A DNA stretch of 64,000 nt from the NCBI RefSeq assembly GCF_039652435.2, contig NZ_CP190246.1, positions 4,298,108 through 4,362,107 of the forward strand, given 5' to 3'. This document shows, one piece after another, positions 52,049 to 60,645 of this stretch. Both the position numbers and the translations under genes were made by a program. This stretch comes from Niabella insulamsoli. GTDB lineage: Bacteria; Bacteroidota; Bacteroidia; Chitinophagales; Chitinophagaceae. Under the pieces are notes generated by a model that had not been told where the DNA came from, did not search any database, and saw nothing but the letters and a program-made list of their open reading frames with translations. Each line of letters begins with the position of its first letter. Within the stretch, counting starts at the first letter, position 1.

Positions 52049-53917
52049 CTATCGCCCCATATAGACCATCAAAATTTGAATATCACTCGGATTAATTCCT
52101 GAAATGCGGCTCGCCTGGCCCAAGGTGCGCGGTTTGATGCGATTAAGCTTTTCCTTCGCTTCATTGCCTAATGAAGCTAACCGGCTGTAGTCAAATTGGT
52201 CTGGAATCGCCAGGTTTTCCATTTCGCTCATTCTTGAAACGATTTCGCGCTCTTTTTCAATATACGTATCGTATTTTACCTGGATGGCGGCCTGTTCAAC
52301 CTCTTCTTTAGAAAAGCGTTGCAGCTGCTGCCTTAAATCAGGCACAACGGTCACCAGTTGCGATAATTCGATATTTGGACGAAGCAGGATTTTTTCGGCT
52401 TTTTGCTTCTCGGTAATTTTTGAAGATCCGATCGAAGCCAAAAATCCATTGATGACTTCCGGTTTTACAACCACATTTTTTAAGATGTTTTTTATTTCGG
52501 AAACATGCTCGTTCTTTTGCTTTACTGCTGCCATCCGGTCTTCAGTAGCCAATCCTAGTTCATAACTAAGTGGCGTCAGGCGCGCATCAGCATTATCCTG
52601 TCTCAATAGCGTTCGATATTCCGCGCGGGATGTAAACATGCGGTATGGTTCTTCAGTTCCTTTATTAATTAAGTCGTCAATTAAAACACCGATATAGGCT
52701 TCCGATCTTTTTAATACCAGCGGCTCACGGTTGCTTATTTTCTGATGCGCATTAACGCCGGCCATTAATCCCTGGCAGGCGGCTTCTTCATAACCCGTAG
52801 TTCCATTAATCTGGCCCGCAAAAAACAGATGGCTGATTAATTTCGTTTCAAGCGTGTTACTCAACTGCGTTGGCGGGAAATAATCATATTCAATTGCATA
52901 GCCAGGCCTAAACAGGCGTACGTTTTCAAAGCCAGGCACCATTTGTAACGCCTTGTATTGCACATCCTCGGGCAACGAAGTCGAAAACCCGTTCACATAA
53001 ATTTCAACCGTATTGCTGCCTTCCGGTTCTACAAACAGTTGGTGCCGGTCGCGGTCTGCAAAGCGGTTGATCTTGTCTTCAATGCTGGGGCAATACCTCG
53101 GGCCAACGCCGTCAATTCTACCGGCAAACATCGGGCTGCGGTCAAACCCCGTTTTAAGGATATCATGTACTTCCGGACTGGTATAAGTTATCCAACAGCA
53201 GTTTTGGTTTTGCGCGGCAACTTTTTCTGTATTTTTGAAAGAAAAGCCAACAATTTCTTCATCGCCTTCCTGAATTTCCATCTTTGAATAATCCAAACTT
53301 CGGCCATCTACCCTGGGTGGGGTTCCCGTTTTCAAACGATCGCTTTGGAAACCTAACCCCACTAATTGCTCGGTGATACCGCTGGCCGCCTTTTCCGCCA
53401 CCCGTCCCCCGCCAAACTGTTTTTCCCCAATATGAATAATGCCGTTTAAAAAAGTACCGTTGGTAAGCACCACCGCTTTTGCTTTTATTTCATGCCCGAG
53501 CCCTGTTACAACGCCCCGCACCATTTTATCTTTTATGAGCAGCCCCTTTACCATATCCTGGTAAAAATCCAGGTTGGCGGTTTGCTCCAACATTTCCCGC
53601 CATTTCAATGCAAATACCATCCGATCGCTTTGCGCCCGCGGGCTCCACATCGCCGGACCCTTCGACCGGTTCAACATCCTGAATTGAATCATGGACAAAT
53701 CGGTAACAATACCCGAATATCCGCCCATAGCGTCTATTTCTCTTACGATTTGTCCTTTCGCGATGCCACCCATAGCCGGGTTGCAGCTCATTTGAGCGAT
53801 TGTTTGCATATTCATAGTGACCAGGAGGGTCTTCGATCCCATATTCGCCGCTGCTGCTGCCGCTTCACAACCGGCGTGACCGGCGCCTACCACTATTACA
53901 TCATATTCTGGAAACAT
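52049..53917 (-). CDS. mnmG: tRNA uridine 5-carboxymethylaminomethyl modification enzyme MnmG
   Basis: 622 residues from ATG 53917. With MnmE it adds the cmnm5 group to U34 of several tRNAs, using FAD. The FAD motif VVGAGHAGCEAAAAAANMG is near the N-terminus, followed by CNPAMGGIAKGQIVREIDAMGG and the GTFLNGIIHIGEKQFGGGR segment; the MnmG C-terminal domain (GLASQASRISGI-like, here LGQASRISGINPSDI) is complete. A TTG three codons upstream is open but sits on the probable -7 box (53924-53931). MnmE is not in this window. Confidence 0.95.
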   Translation of the reverse strand: MFPEYDVIVVGAGHAGCEAAAAAANMGSKTLLVTMNMQTIAQMSCNPAMGGIAKGQIVREIDAMGGYSGIVTDLSMIQFRMLNRSKGPAMWSPRAQSDRMVFALKWREMLEQTANLDFYQDMVKGLLIKDKMVRGVVTGLGHEIKAKAVVLTNGTFLNGIIHIGEKQFGGGRVAEKAASGITEQLVGLGFQSDRLKTGTPPRVDGRSLDYSKMEIQEGDEEIVGFSFKNTEKVAAQNQNCCWITYTSPEVHDILKTGFDRSPMFAGRIDGVGPRYCPSIEDKINRFADRDRHQLFVEPEGSNTVEIYVNGFSTSLPEDVQYKALQMVPGFENVRLFRPGYAIEYDYFPPTQLSNTLETKLISHLFFAGQINGTTGYEEAACQGLMAGVNAHQKISNREPLVLKRSEAYIGVLIDDLINKGTEEPYRMFTSRAEYRTLLRQDNADARLTPLSYELGLATEDRMAAVKQKNEHVSEIKNILKNVVVKPEVINGFLASIGSSKITEKQKAEKILLRPNIELSQLVTVVPDLRQQLQRFSKEEVEQAAIQVKYDTYIEKEREIVSRMSEMENLAIPDQFDYSRLASLGNEAKEKLNRIKPRTLGQASRISGINPSDIQILMVYMGR

Positions 53918-53923
53918 AGGCTG

Positions 53924-53931
53924 CAAAGTTA
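53924..53931 (-). promoter_or_regulatory. -7 promoter box of mnmG
   Basis: CAAAGTTA on the + strand reads TAACTTTG on the minus strand, a perfect TAnnTTTG box. Its near end is only six bases from the ATG, so the transcript would begin at or near the start codon (leaderless or nearly so). Confidence 0.45.
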
Positions 53932-54046
53932 CGATAAACCGTACGGCTGGTCATAATCGCATTTGGAGAAAATTGTATGCTCTTTACTGATATTTTTCAC
54001 GTGGAACATTTCACTCCCCATCTCTCATTTTTTTTCACGTGGAACA

Positions 54047-54484
54047 CTAACCAAAGTATGCTTTCAACCACGCTTCCTCCATTGCCCTCATCTTCTTTGT
54101 TTCTCTCTCCGTTTTATCCTTGTACCCTAAAAGATGAAGTATACCATGAAAAACTACCCGATGTAACTCCGCTTTATAAGTAGATTTAAGCGTCTTCGCA
54201 TTGTCCCGCACCCTATCCACGCTTATAAATAAGTCAGAGAGCAAGGCTGTTGCGCCCTTTTTTGAGAGTTCAAAGGTTATAATATCAGTATAGTAATCGT
54301 GTTGGAGGTGCGTCCTGTTTATTTCGAGCAAATAATCGTCCGAACAGAATATAATGTTCACCTCTGCTTCCTTCCTGCCTCCCAGGGACAACTGTGCTGC
54401 GATAAAAGCCTTCAATCTCTTTCTTTCTAAAAGCCTGGCAGGCTTTTCCTCGTGGAAACTGATCTGATAGTTTTTGATGTCCAT
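54047..54484 (-). CDS. ybeY: Endoribonuclease YbeY
   Basis: 145 residues. YbeY takes part in 16S rRNA maturation and ribosome quality control. The zinc site normally reads HGxLHLxGYDH; here HGILHLLGYKD keeps the first two His, but the third His position is Asp (or shifted). The same change is common in Bacteroidota YbeY, as far as I recall, so it may be a functional clade form. LEINRTHLQHDYYTDIITFELS upstream is conserved. Divergent from feoA across a 51-bp gap. Confidence 0.9.
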   Translation of the reverse strand: MDIKNYQISFHEEKPARLLERKRLKAFIAAQLSLGGRKEAEVNIIFCSDDYLLEINRTHLQHDYYTDIITFELSKKGATALLSDLFISVDRVRDNAKTLKSTYKAELHRVVFHGILHLLGYKDKTERETKKMRAMEEAWLKAYFG

Positions 54485-54523
54485 CTTCCAAAATTCGTAA
54501 ACAAATCACAAAGCACAATGCCT

Positions 54524-54531
54524 TAGCTTTG
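54524..54531 (+). promoter_or_regulatory. -7 promoter box of feoA
   Basis: TAGCTTTG is a perfect TAnnTTTG box ending four bases before the feoA ATG, which predicts a leaderless transcript. No suitable -33 TTG was identified. Confidence 0.45.
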
Positions 54532-54535
54532 TAAT

Positions 54536-54766
54536 ATGACAAGTGAACTTTTATTATCCGATTTGCAGCCAGGCCAGATCGCTACCATTGTAAAATTTAC
54601 CACAGAGGAAATTTTCTTAAAATTGATGGAAATGGGCTGCCTCCCCGGCGAACAAATAGAAGTTGTTCAAAAAGCGCTGTTTAACGATCCGATGTCAGTG
54701 TCTGTTGCGGGCTACCTGCTTAGCCTTCGAACAGAGGAAGCCAGCCAAATAGTCGTAAATCTCTAA
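54536..54766 (+). CDS. feoA: FeoA-domain protein
   Basis: 76 residues, a single SH3-like FeoA domain (LSDLQPGQIATIVKF, LKLMEMGCLPGEQIEVVQKALFNDP, EASQIVVNL). FeoA assists the ferrous iron transporter FeoB. No feoB follows; the next gene is nadD 9 bp downstream, so this FeoA is stand-alone within the window and feoB, if present, is elsewhere. Its pairing with nadD probably reflects operon economy more than shared function. Confidence 0.85.
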   Translation: MTSELLLSDLQPGQIATIVKFTTEEIFLKLMEMGCLPGEQIEVVQKALFNDPMSVSVAGYLLSLRTEEASQIVVNL

Positions 54767-54775
54767 AAAAAGCCG

Positions 54776-55348
54776 ATGAAAATTGGATTATACTTTGGTT
54801 CCTTCAATCCTATTCACAACGCTCACCTTATTATTGCCAACCATATTCTGAATGAAGCGCTGGTCGATAAGATTTGGCTGATAGTATCTCCTCATAACCC
54901 GCTAAAAGAAACCAGCTCGCTCCTTGATGAAAATGACCGCTATTTCCTGGTTTCGACTGCGGTAGAAGATGATGATCGGCTCAAAGCCTCCAATATTGAG
55001 TTTTCGCAGCCTCGCCCATCCTATACAGCCGTAACGTTAGCACATCTTTCCGAAAAATACCCCCAATACGAATTTTCGGTAATTATGGGAAGTGATAGCT
55101 TTCAAAACATTCGCCGGTGGAAGAACTTTGATTTCATCCTGAAACACTATAAGGTATTGGTTTATATGCGCCCGGGCTTTGACGTGAAAGATTCCCTCGG
55201 TGGCAACGTTCATTTACTTCCGGCGCCGCTACTGGAACTCTCAGCGACAGCTATCAGATCTTTGATCAGGGAAAAAAAATCGCTTCGATATATGTTACCG
55301 GATAAAGTAATTGCAGAAATCGAAAAAGCGGGATACTATAAAAAATAG
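54776..55348 (+). CDS. nadD: Nicotinate-nucleotide adenylyltransferase
   Basis: 190 residues. It adenylates nicotinate mononucleotide in NAD synthesis. The nucleotidyltransferase motif GSFNPIHNAHL is at residues 8-18, and the late ISATAIR-type motif reads LSATAIRSLIREKKS. Together with nadA at the far end of the window it represents de novo NAD synthesis. Its 3' end overlaps the convergent chrA gene by 13 bp. Confidence 0.93.
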   Translation: MKIGLYFGSFNPIHNAHLIIANHILNEALVDKIWLIVSPHNPLKETSSLLDENDRYFLVSTAVEDDDRLKASNIEFSQPRPSYTAVTLAHLSEKYPQYEFSVIMGSDSFQNIRRWKNFDFILKHYKVLVYMRPGFDVKDSLGGNVHLLPAPLLELSATAIRSLIREKKSLRYMLPDKVIAEIEKAGYYKK

Positions 55349-56574
55349 CCGAGGGCAACGCATAAAATTACGATAACAGGCGCGGGCACACGCGTAAAAA
55401 TCAAAGTGAGCGCCGTGCCTATTACGATACTAATATTGACAAAGCCAATACCAGTGCCGTCAAAAAACCGGATATCCTTTAAAATGTAGAATGTAGATCC
55501 CACCATAATCCCTAATACCGTGGCATTGATTCCCTCAAGTGAGCGGTAAATAACTGAGTACTTTTTCAGCCGGTTCCAAATAGGAAAAAAGAATAAAACC
55601 AGTAATGCGCTGGGCAAAAAGATGCCGATCGTCCCAATGACGCTACCCGCAATTTGCATCGCGGCTCCCTCATTTCGCAACGCCAACGCGCCGGTATAAG
55701 AAGAAATGGAGAACACGGGGCCCGGCACCGCTCTTACAAGACCTATCCCGGTCAACATATCCCTTTTGTCAATCTGGATCGCGTTAGGGTTCCGCTCCTT
55801 GACCGCTTCAGGCCTGACGCTGAATTGCTCATACATGATGGGCATTAACACATTTCCACCACCAAATACCAGGCTTCCCATGCGGTAAGAGTTTTCGAAA
55901 AGATTGATAGGTTTCCGGTGCTGCCAGTCATTTTTTCTGGCTACCTCACTCAGCACTCCGGCAAAAATGAAAATAATAGCAAACAACCAGATGTTCCACC
56001 ATTGAATTTTACCGGTGGTTGGCTCCCTTTGCGGAATTCTTTTATTACTTAGGTTTGTAACAACACCACCCAGCACGATAAGTAAGGGAACAAAAAAAGG
56101 TTTTCCAAAAAATATAAAGGTGGCGAAAGAAGCCGCCACCGCGATAACCCGGGTAGCCAAATTCTTTACCGAATACGGTAAGTAGCTGACGCAGGCAAAA
56201 ATCAAAAAGCCGCCCGCCATTGGCACGATAAACTTAAAAATGTCGAAATGCTTCGTGGTTCCTTCAATGTAATGAATCAAAAAGGACAAAGCACACATAA
56301 TGGTGCAGGCGGGTAACACCCACACTAACAAAGTGAGCAACGCTAACACAGGCCCTCCTCTTTTAAAACCAATCAGTGTCAATGTCTGTGTAGAGGAAGC
56401 GCCGGGAAGCAACTGGCAAAAAGCATTATACTCCATCAATTCCTGCTCAGTTACATAGGGCGTCTTTTTTACAAAGGTTTTCATCATCATTGCCAAATGC
56501 GCCTGCGGACCGCCAAACGCAGTAAGCCCATGCAGGAACACTAACTTTAAAAATTGTAGATGACGAAGCAGCAT
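55336..56574 (-). CDS. chrA: Chromate transporter family protein ChrA
   Basis: 412 residues, the two-domain (long chain) CHR form with about ten to twelve membrane segments. Each half opens with the family pattern: FLHGLTAFGGPQAHLAMM near the N-terminus and GSLVFGGGNVLMPIMYEQF near residue 235, with LLPGASSTQTLTLIGFKRGG and GLVRAVPGPVFSISSYTGA following. Exports chromate in some bacteria; others of the family move different anions, so substrate is tentative. Monocistronic. Confidence 0.9.
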   Translation of the reverse strand: MLLRHLQFLKLVFLHGLTAFGGPQAHLAMMMKTFVKKTPYVTEQELMEYNAFCQLLPGASSTQTLTLIGFKRGGPVLALLTLLVWVLPACTIMCALSFLIHYIEGTTKHFDIFKFIVPMAGGFLIFACVSYLPYSVKNLATRVIAVAASFATFIFFGKPFFVPLLIVLGGVVTNLSNKRIPQREPTTGKIQWWNIWLFAIIFIFAGVLSEVARKNDWQHRKPINLFENSYRMGSLVFGGGNVLMPIMYEQFSVRPEAVKERNPNAIQIDKRDMLTGIGLVRAVPGPVFSISSYTGALALRNEGAAMQIAGSVIGTIGIFLPSALLVLFFFPIWNRLKKYSVIYRSLEGINATVLGIMVGSTFYILKDIRFFDGTGIGFVNISIVIGTALTLIFTRVPAPVIVILCVALGYFL

Positions 56575-56643
56575 GAAGCTGAATAAAATTTGCGATTGAC
56601 CTTAAAGATAAACTAAAGCGATCAAATGCCTGGGCAGGCCTGC

Positions 56644-57210
56644 TTATCTAACCGTGATATGAAAACATTTTTCTCGATATTCTTTGATAAAATACAGTTT
56701 GCCCTGCTTCTGTAACTGCGTTAACACGCTTTGCAAAGTTTTCTCCAGCTTTGCATTGGGAGCTTTCCGGCGGTTGAATCTTATGTAAGAAATATCAAAG
56801 GAACATCCATAGTTGTGCGAACTCAACTTCGTGGTAACGGCATTGCTATTGACCCGGGCCAGCCTTTTTTGATCATAAATTGTTCGGGTGACGGAAGTGA
56901 CTGTGAAAGTTTTCTTGCCACTTTTTTTGTAGAAATTACTGCCAATCTCCTTCAGTACCTTATATCCTTTTGCCGTTAGATAGGGTTTACTGTGTGTGAG
57001 TTTAGCAATGGTGTAGCCCGTTTTTGGGAAAATAATAACCAGCTTTTTTTTACTGACGAGCGATGTTAGATGCGATTGGTTTTTTATGGGCGGAATGCCC
57101 GTTCGCTTGGCTGCCACCAAGTGCACATCGTATTTCGTTTGTGCTGAGGAACTTTTCGCATAAATAAATAGACAAATAGAAAGAAGTAAGTATTGCAATA
57201 CTTTCATCAA
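56644..57210 (-). CDS. Secreted DUF5715-like (peptidase M15-like fold) protein
   Basis: 188 residues with a signal peptide (about 1-23, ending SSAQ). The second half has SVTRT..DQ, then SSHNYGCSFDISYIRF and a final KCFHITVR. The Ser/His, Asp and final His follow the zinc-ligand spacing of the LAS/M15 D-Ala-D-Ala peptidase fold (HxxGxxxD...H). DUF5715 members are common in Bacteroidota; catalytic activity is likely but unproven. Cell-wall modification in the periplasm is the inferred role. Confidence 0.78.
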   Translation of the reverse strand: MMKVLQYLLLSICLFIYAKSSSAQTKYDVHLVAAKRTGIPPIKNQSHLTSLVSKKKLVIIFPKTGYTIAKLTHSKPYLTAKGYKVLKEIGSNFYKKSGKKTFTVTSVTRTIYDQKRLARVNSNAVTTKLSSHNYGCSFDISYIRFNRRKAPNAKLEKTLQSVLTQLQKQGKLYFIKEYREKCFHITVR

Positions 57211-57273
57211 AAAATGGTTTTTTGGGGCGAAAAGCGACGCTATTTCTTTTATAAATGTTTGAATATCAACAAA

Positions 57274-58029
57274 TTATATATTCAAACCGCCGCAGGCGCT
57301 GATGGTTTGCCCCGTGATATAGCTACTCATATCAGACGCAAGAAATAGGGTAACGTTGGCTATATCTTCAGCTTTTGCAAATTTGTTTAAGGGAATATCG
57401 GCCAGGTATTTTTCCGCGCCGGCATTATCGTTTAAATAACTTGTCATATCGGTTTCCACAAATCCGGGCGCGATGGCATTGCACCGAATATTCCTGCTGC
57501 CCAGTTCTTTGGCAACACTTTTTGTGAAACCAATAATTCCTGCTTTGCTGGCGGCATAACTCGACTGTCCGGCATTACCCATCATACCAATAACAGAACT
57601 CATATTTATAATGGAGCCGGAACGTGCTTTCATCATGGGCTTAATCACCTGCTTGGTCATATAGAAAACACTATTCAGATTAATATTTAAAACATCCTGC
57701 CACTGCTCTTCGGTCATTCTTAATAATAAATTATCTTTCGATATGCCCGCGTTGTTTACGCAAATGTCAATCTTTCCAAAATCATTCATTACTTCAGCAA
57801 CAAAACTCTCACATTGCTGGATATCACCGGCGTTGCTTCTGTAAGCTTTTGCTTTTACACCCAACTCTTTAAGCTTCGCCTCCAGCGTTGTCGCTTTTTC
57901 CGCACTTCCCTCACTTACGTAAGTGAAAGCAACATCAGCGCCATGCTCGGCAAATTTGATAGCAATGGCTTCACCAATTCCCCTGGCTGCTCCGGTTACA
58001 ATAGCTACTTTATTTTCAAGAAGTTTCAT
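57274..58029 (-). CDS. fabG: 3-oxoacyl-[acyl carrier protein] reductase
   Basis: 251 residues, classical SDR. TGAARGIGEAIA (TGxxxGIG cofactor motif, residues 12-23), NNAGIS, the catalytic Ser in NMSSVIGMMGNAGQ and YAASK (Tyr, Lys) are intact. FabG reduces 3-ketoacyl-ACP in fatty acid elongation; the NNAGISKDNLLLRM and PGFVETDMT segments match FabG closely. It stands apart from other fab genes, as often in Bacteroidota. Confidence 0.92.
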   Translation of the reverse strand: MKLLENKVAIVTGAARGIGEAIAIKFAEHGADVAFTYVSEGSAEKATTLEAKLKELGVKAKAYRSNAGDIQQCESFVAEVMNDFGKIDICVNNAGISKDNLLLRMTEEQWQDVLNINLNSVFYMTKQVIKPMMKARSGSIINMSSVIGMMGNAGQSSYAASKAGIIGFTKSVAKELGSRNIRCNAIAPGFVETDMTSYLNDNAGAEKYLADIPLNKFAKAEDIANVTLFLASDMSSYITGQTISACGGLNI

Positions 58030-58276
58030 GATGATAAATTTATATTTTTAATCGCTTTTTCTGTCAAAGCCTCAAACCGGCCTTTTATTTAACCGATAAA
58101 TTGTTGACCAACTGCTTTTAAATGTAAAACAACGCGTGGCTGCAAAGTAAAGTATTTATTTTTTTCAATACCTACTATTTAGGTTGAAATGTAGTCCAGC
58201 GTTTTTTGATAATTTCATATCTGCAGGATTGGTTTAATATGAATCATCATCCTCAAAATAAACCTATATTGCGCTC

Positions 58277-59398
58277 ATGTCATTACACGATTTTCTTTCT
58301 CCGGTTCCCATGGTTGAGATAACGGGCGACGAAACCTTCAGGCCCGGCCAACTGGGCGCTACAATCGATATTTATACAGACACATTTCCGGATATTGACC
58401 AGGCAGATATCATCTTCGTCGGATGCGGCGAACAACGCGGCCGCGGTTATCTGGGGAAAACAAGTGATGCGCCCGATCTGATTCGAAAACATTTTTTTTC
58501 TCTATTTTATTGGCATGAAAAAATAAAAATGGCCGATATAGGCAACGTTACGCCGGGTGCTACTTATAATGATACGATTGCGGCCTTGCAAACGGTTATT
58601 TCCGAATTGACCGAATTGGGAAAAACGGTTGTCGTACTGGGTGGCTCTCACGACCTAACACTGTCACAATATTATGCCAGCAAAAAGGCAGAACAATTAG
58701 TCGAAATCACGGCGGTGGATGCCATCGTTGACCTGGATATGGAATCGCCTTTCAGAAGCGACAATTTCTTAATGGAATTATTTACCAGCGAACCCAATTA
58801 TGTAAAACATTATAACCACATCGGGTTTCAAAGCTATTTATTGCATCCCGGCATGTTGCAAACCCTCGACAAACTGAAATTTGACTTTTTCAGGGTGGGC
58901 CATGTGAAAGAAGCTATTAAAGAAATGGAACCAGCTATCCGCAGCAGCCATATCTTTAGTTTTGATATTAATGCGATTGCAAACGCCTACGCGCCGGCGA
59001 ACCAATTAACACCAAATGGTTTCAACGGAGAAGAAGCCTGCGTACTCATGCAATATGCGGGTATGAGCAGTGCAGTACAAACCATTGGTATTTATGGTTA
59101 CGATCCGCAACAAGACAAAGAGGAGTTGACTGCCAAACAAATTGCGCACATGCTTTGGTATATGATCGACGGCAAGCATCGCCGTTACAACGAAGCTTCT
59201 CTTGAAGATTTGCACCAGTTTAACGAATATCAGATCGCTTTTGCCGAAATTGAAAGCACCTTTTTACAAAGTAAGAAAACAAGCCGCTGGTGGATGCAGC
59301 TTCCCGACAAAACATTTATCCCCTGTAGTTATAAAGACTATCAATCGGCAAGCAATAACGAAATTCCCGAACGGTGGTTCAGGGCCCAACAACGATAA
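58277..59398 (+). CDS. Arginase/formimidoylglutamase-family protein with altered metal site
   Basis: 373 residues. The ureohydrolase fold is clear (VVVLGGSHDLTLSQYYA, FGYDPQQD-like GIYGYDPQQDKEE, NGFNGEEACVLMQYAG). Of the six Mn ligands of arginase, the His in GGSHD and the Asp residues in DAIVDLD and SFDIN remain. The DAHxD His is Ile and the second Asp of DxD is Asn. This pattern recurs in Bacteroidota members of the family, so the protein may be inactive or use another metal arrangement. Usually annotated formimidoylglutamase; no histidine-degradation genes are adjacent. Confidence 0.8.
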   Translation: MSLHDFLSPVPMVEITGDETFRPGQLGATIDIYTDTFPDIDQADIIFVGCGEQRGRGYLGKTSDAPDLIRKHFFSLFYWHEKIKMADIGNVTPGATYNDTIAALQTVISELTELGKTVVVLGGSHDLTLSQYYASKKAEQLVEITAVDAIVDLDMESPFRSDNFLMELFTSEPNYVKHYNHIGFQSYLLHPGMLQTLDKLKFDFFRVGHVKEAIKEMEPAIRSSHIFSFDINAIANAYAPANQLTPNGFNGEEACVLMQYAGMSSAVQTIGIYGYDPQQDKEELTAKQIAHMLWYMIDGKHRRYNEASLEDLHQFNEYQIAFAEIESTFLQSKKTSRWWMQLPDKTFIPCSYKDYQSASNNEIPERWFRAQQR

Positions 59399-59445
59399 AA
59401 GTTAATCAGAACTATTTACCATTTTTTAAAAATTAATATTCTGTC

Positions 59446-60495
59446 ATGGAACATATTATTAAAACAGGTATTGCTTCTTACGGAATGAGCGGCAAACTTT
59501 TTCATGCGCCTTTTATCCAGGCGCATCCTGGTTTTGAGCTGTCGGCCATTGTTGAACGGCATAAAGACGAATCAAGAGTAAAATATCCTGATTCTAGATT
59601 ATACCGCTCATTTGAGGAACTTTTAGCCGACGATAGCCTGGAACTGATTATTGTGAACACGCCTGTTCAAACGCATTTCGAATATGCAAAAGCGGCGTTG
59701 GAAGCCGGCAAGCATATCGTGGTAGAAAAACCTTTTACGGTAAATGCCGAAGAAGCTAAGGCTTTAGATGAACTTGCAACCGAAAAGCAGCTTCATCTTA
59801 TTGTCTATCAAAACAGAAGATACGACGGCGATTACAGATCAATAAAAAACATAGTAGAAAACCAATTGCTGGGCAGTTTAAAAGAAGCAGAACTTAGGTA
59901 TGATAGATATCGCACCGGCCACAGCGGTAAAGCACATAAAGAAGGCGATCAGCCGGGAGCCGGTAATCTGCATGATCTGGGCGCTCATCTGATCGATCAG
60001 GCTATTCAGTTATTTGGTTTCCCCGAAGCGGTTTTTGCCGATGTTTTTACGATGCGTGAAAATATGATTGCTAATGATTATTTCGAAGTGATTTTATATT
60101 ATCCACGCCCTTTCAGAGTCCGTGTTAAAGGAACGGTTTTCGCCCGCGAATCCGTCTACCCTTTTGTATTGCATGGCGAACTTGGTACTTTCATGCAACA
60201 ACGCTCTGACCTGCAGGAAACCCAGTTGCTGAACGATGTCATCCCTTCGACCAATCCATGGATACCTGCGCCCCAAGGTTTTGACGGCTTACTACATACC
60301 CTGGAAAATGGCGAAGTGGTGAGAAAAGAAACCCGCTCAGAAATGGGTAATTATATGGATTTTTATTCGGACGTATATGCAACGATTGTCAATGGGGAAA
60401 CCAATCCTGTTCCGGCTTCTGAAGCTATTTTAACGATGCGAATCCTCGATGCTGCGTTGTTGAGCGCGCGCGAAAAAAGAGTGATTTCCTTATAA
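59446..60495 (+). CDS. Gfo/Idh/MocA-family oxidoreductase
   Basis: 349 residues. An N-terminal Rossmann domain with GIASYGMSGKLFHAPF (GxxxxGxxxH pattern of the YdgJ branch) and NTPVQTHFEYAKAALEAGKHIVVEKPF, in which the EKP Lys is catalytic. The C-terminal domain starts near residue 130 with LHDLGAHLIDQA (catalytic His region). Acts on sugars or inositols with NAD(P); the close relation to YdgJ-type enzymes suggests scyllo-inositol or similar polyols. Ends in a good terminator. Confidence 0.88.
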   Translation: MEHIIKTGIASYGMSGKLFHAPFIQAHPGFELSAIVERHKDESRVKYPDSRLYRSFEELLADDSLELIIVNTPVQTHFEYAKAALEAGKHIVVEKPFTVNAEEAKALDELATEKQLHLIVYQNRRYDGDYRSIKNIVENQLLGSLKEAELRYDRYRTGHSGKAHKEGDQPGAGNLHDLGAHLIDQAIQLFGFPEAVFADVFTMRENMIANDYFEVILYYPRPFRVRVKGTVFARESVYPFVLHGELGTFMQQRSDLQETQLLNDVIPSTNPWIPAPQGFDGLLHTLENGEVVRKETRSEMGNYMDFYSDVYATIVNGETNPVPASEAILTMRILDAALLSAREKRVISL

Positions 60496-60519
60496 ATTTT
60501 TCATCTCTCAACAAAAAAC

Positions 60520-60548
60520 GAACGCTTCCCAAAGAAGCGTTTTTTTTA
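60520..60548 (+). terminator. Rho-independent terminator after the Gfo/Idh/MocA gene
   Basis: AACGCTTC-CCAAA-GAAGCGTT followed by eight T: a textbook intrinsic terminator 25 bases after the stop codon. Confidence 0.85.
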
Positions 60549-60645
60549 TATAAACTTTTACTAAAACGATTTTTCTGTATCTTACCCTTTCAAATAATTA
60601 CCTCTAAATGCCGAGCACTGGCTCGATTAACGATTTTAAATAAAC

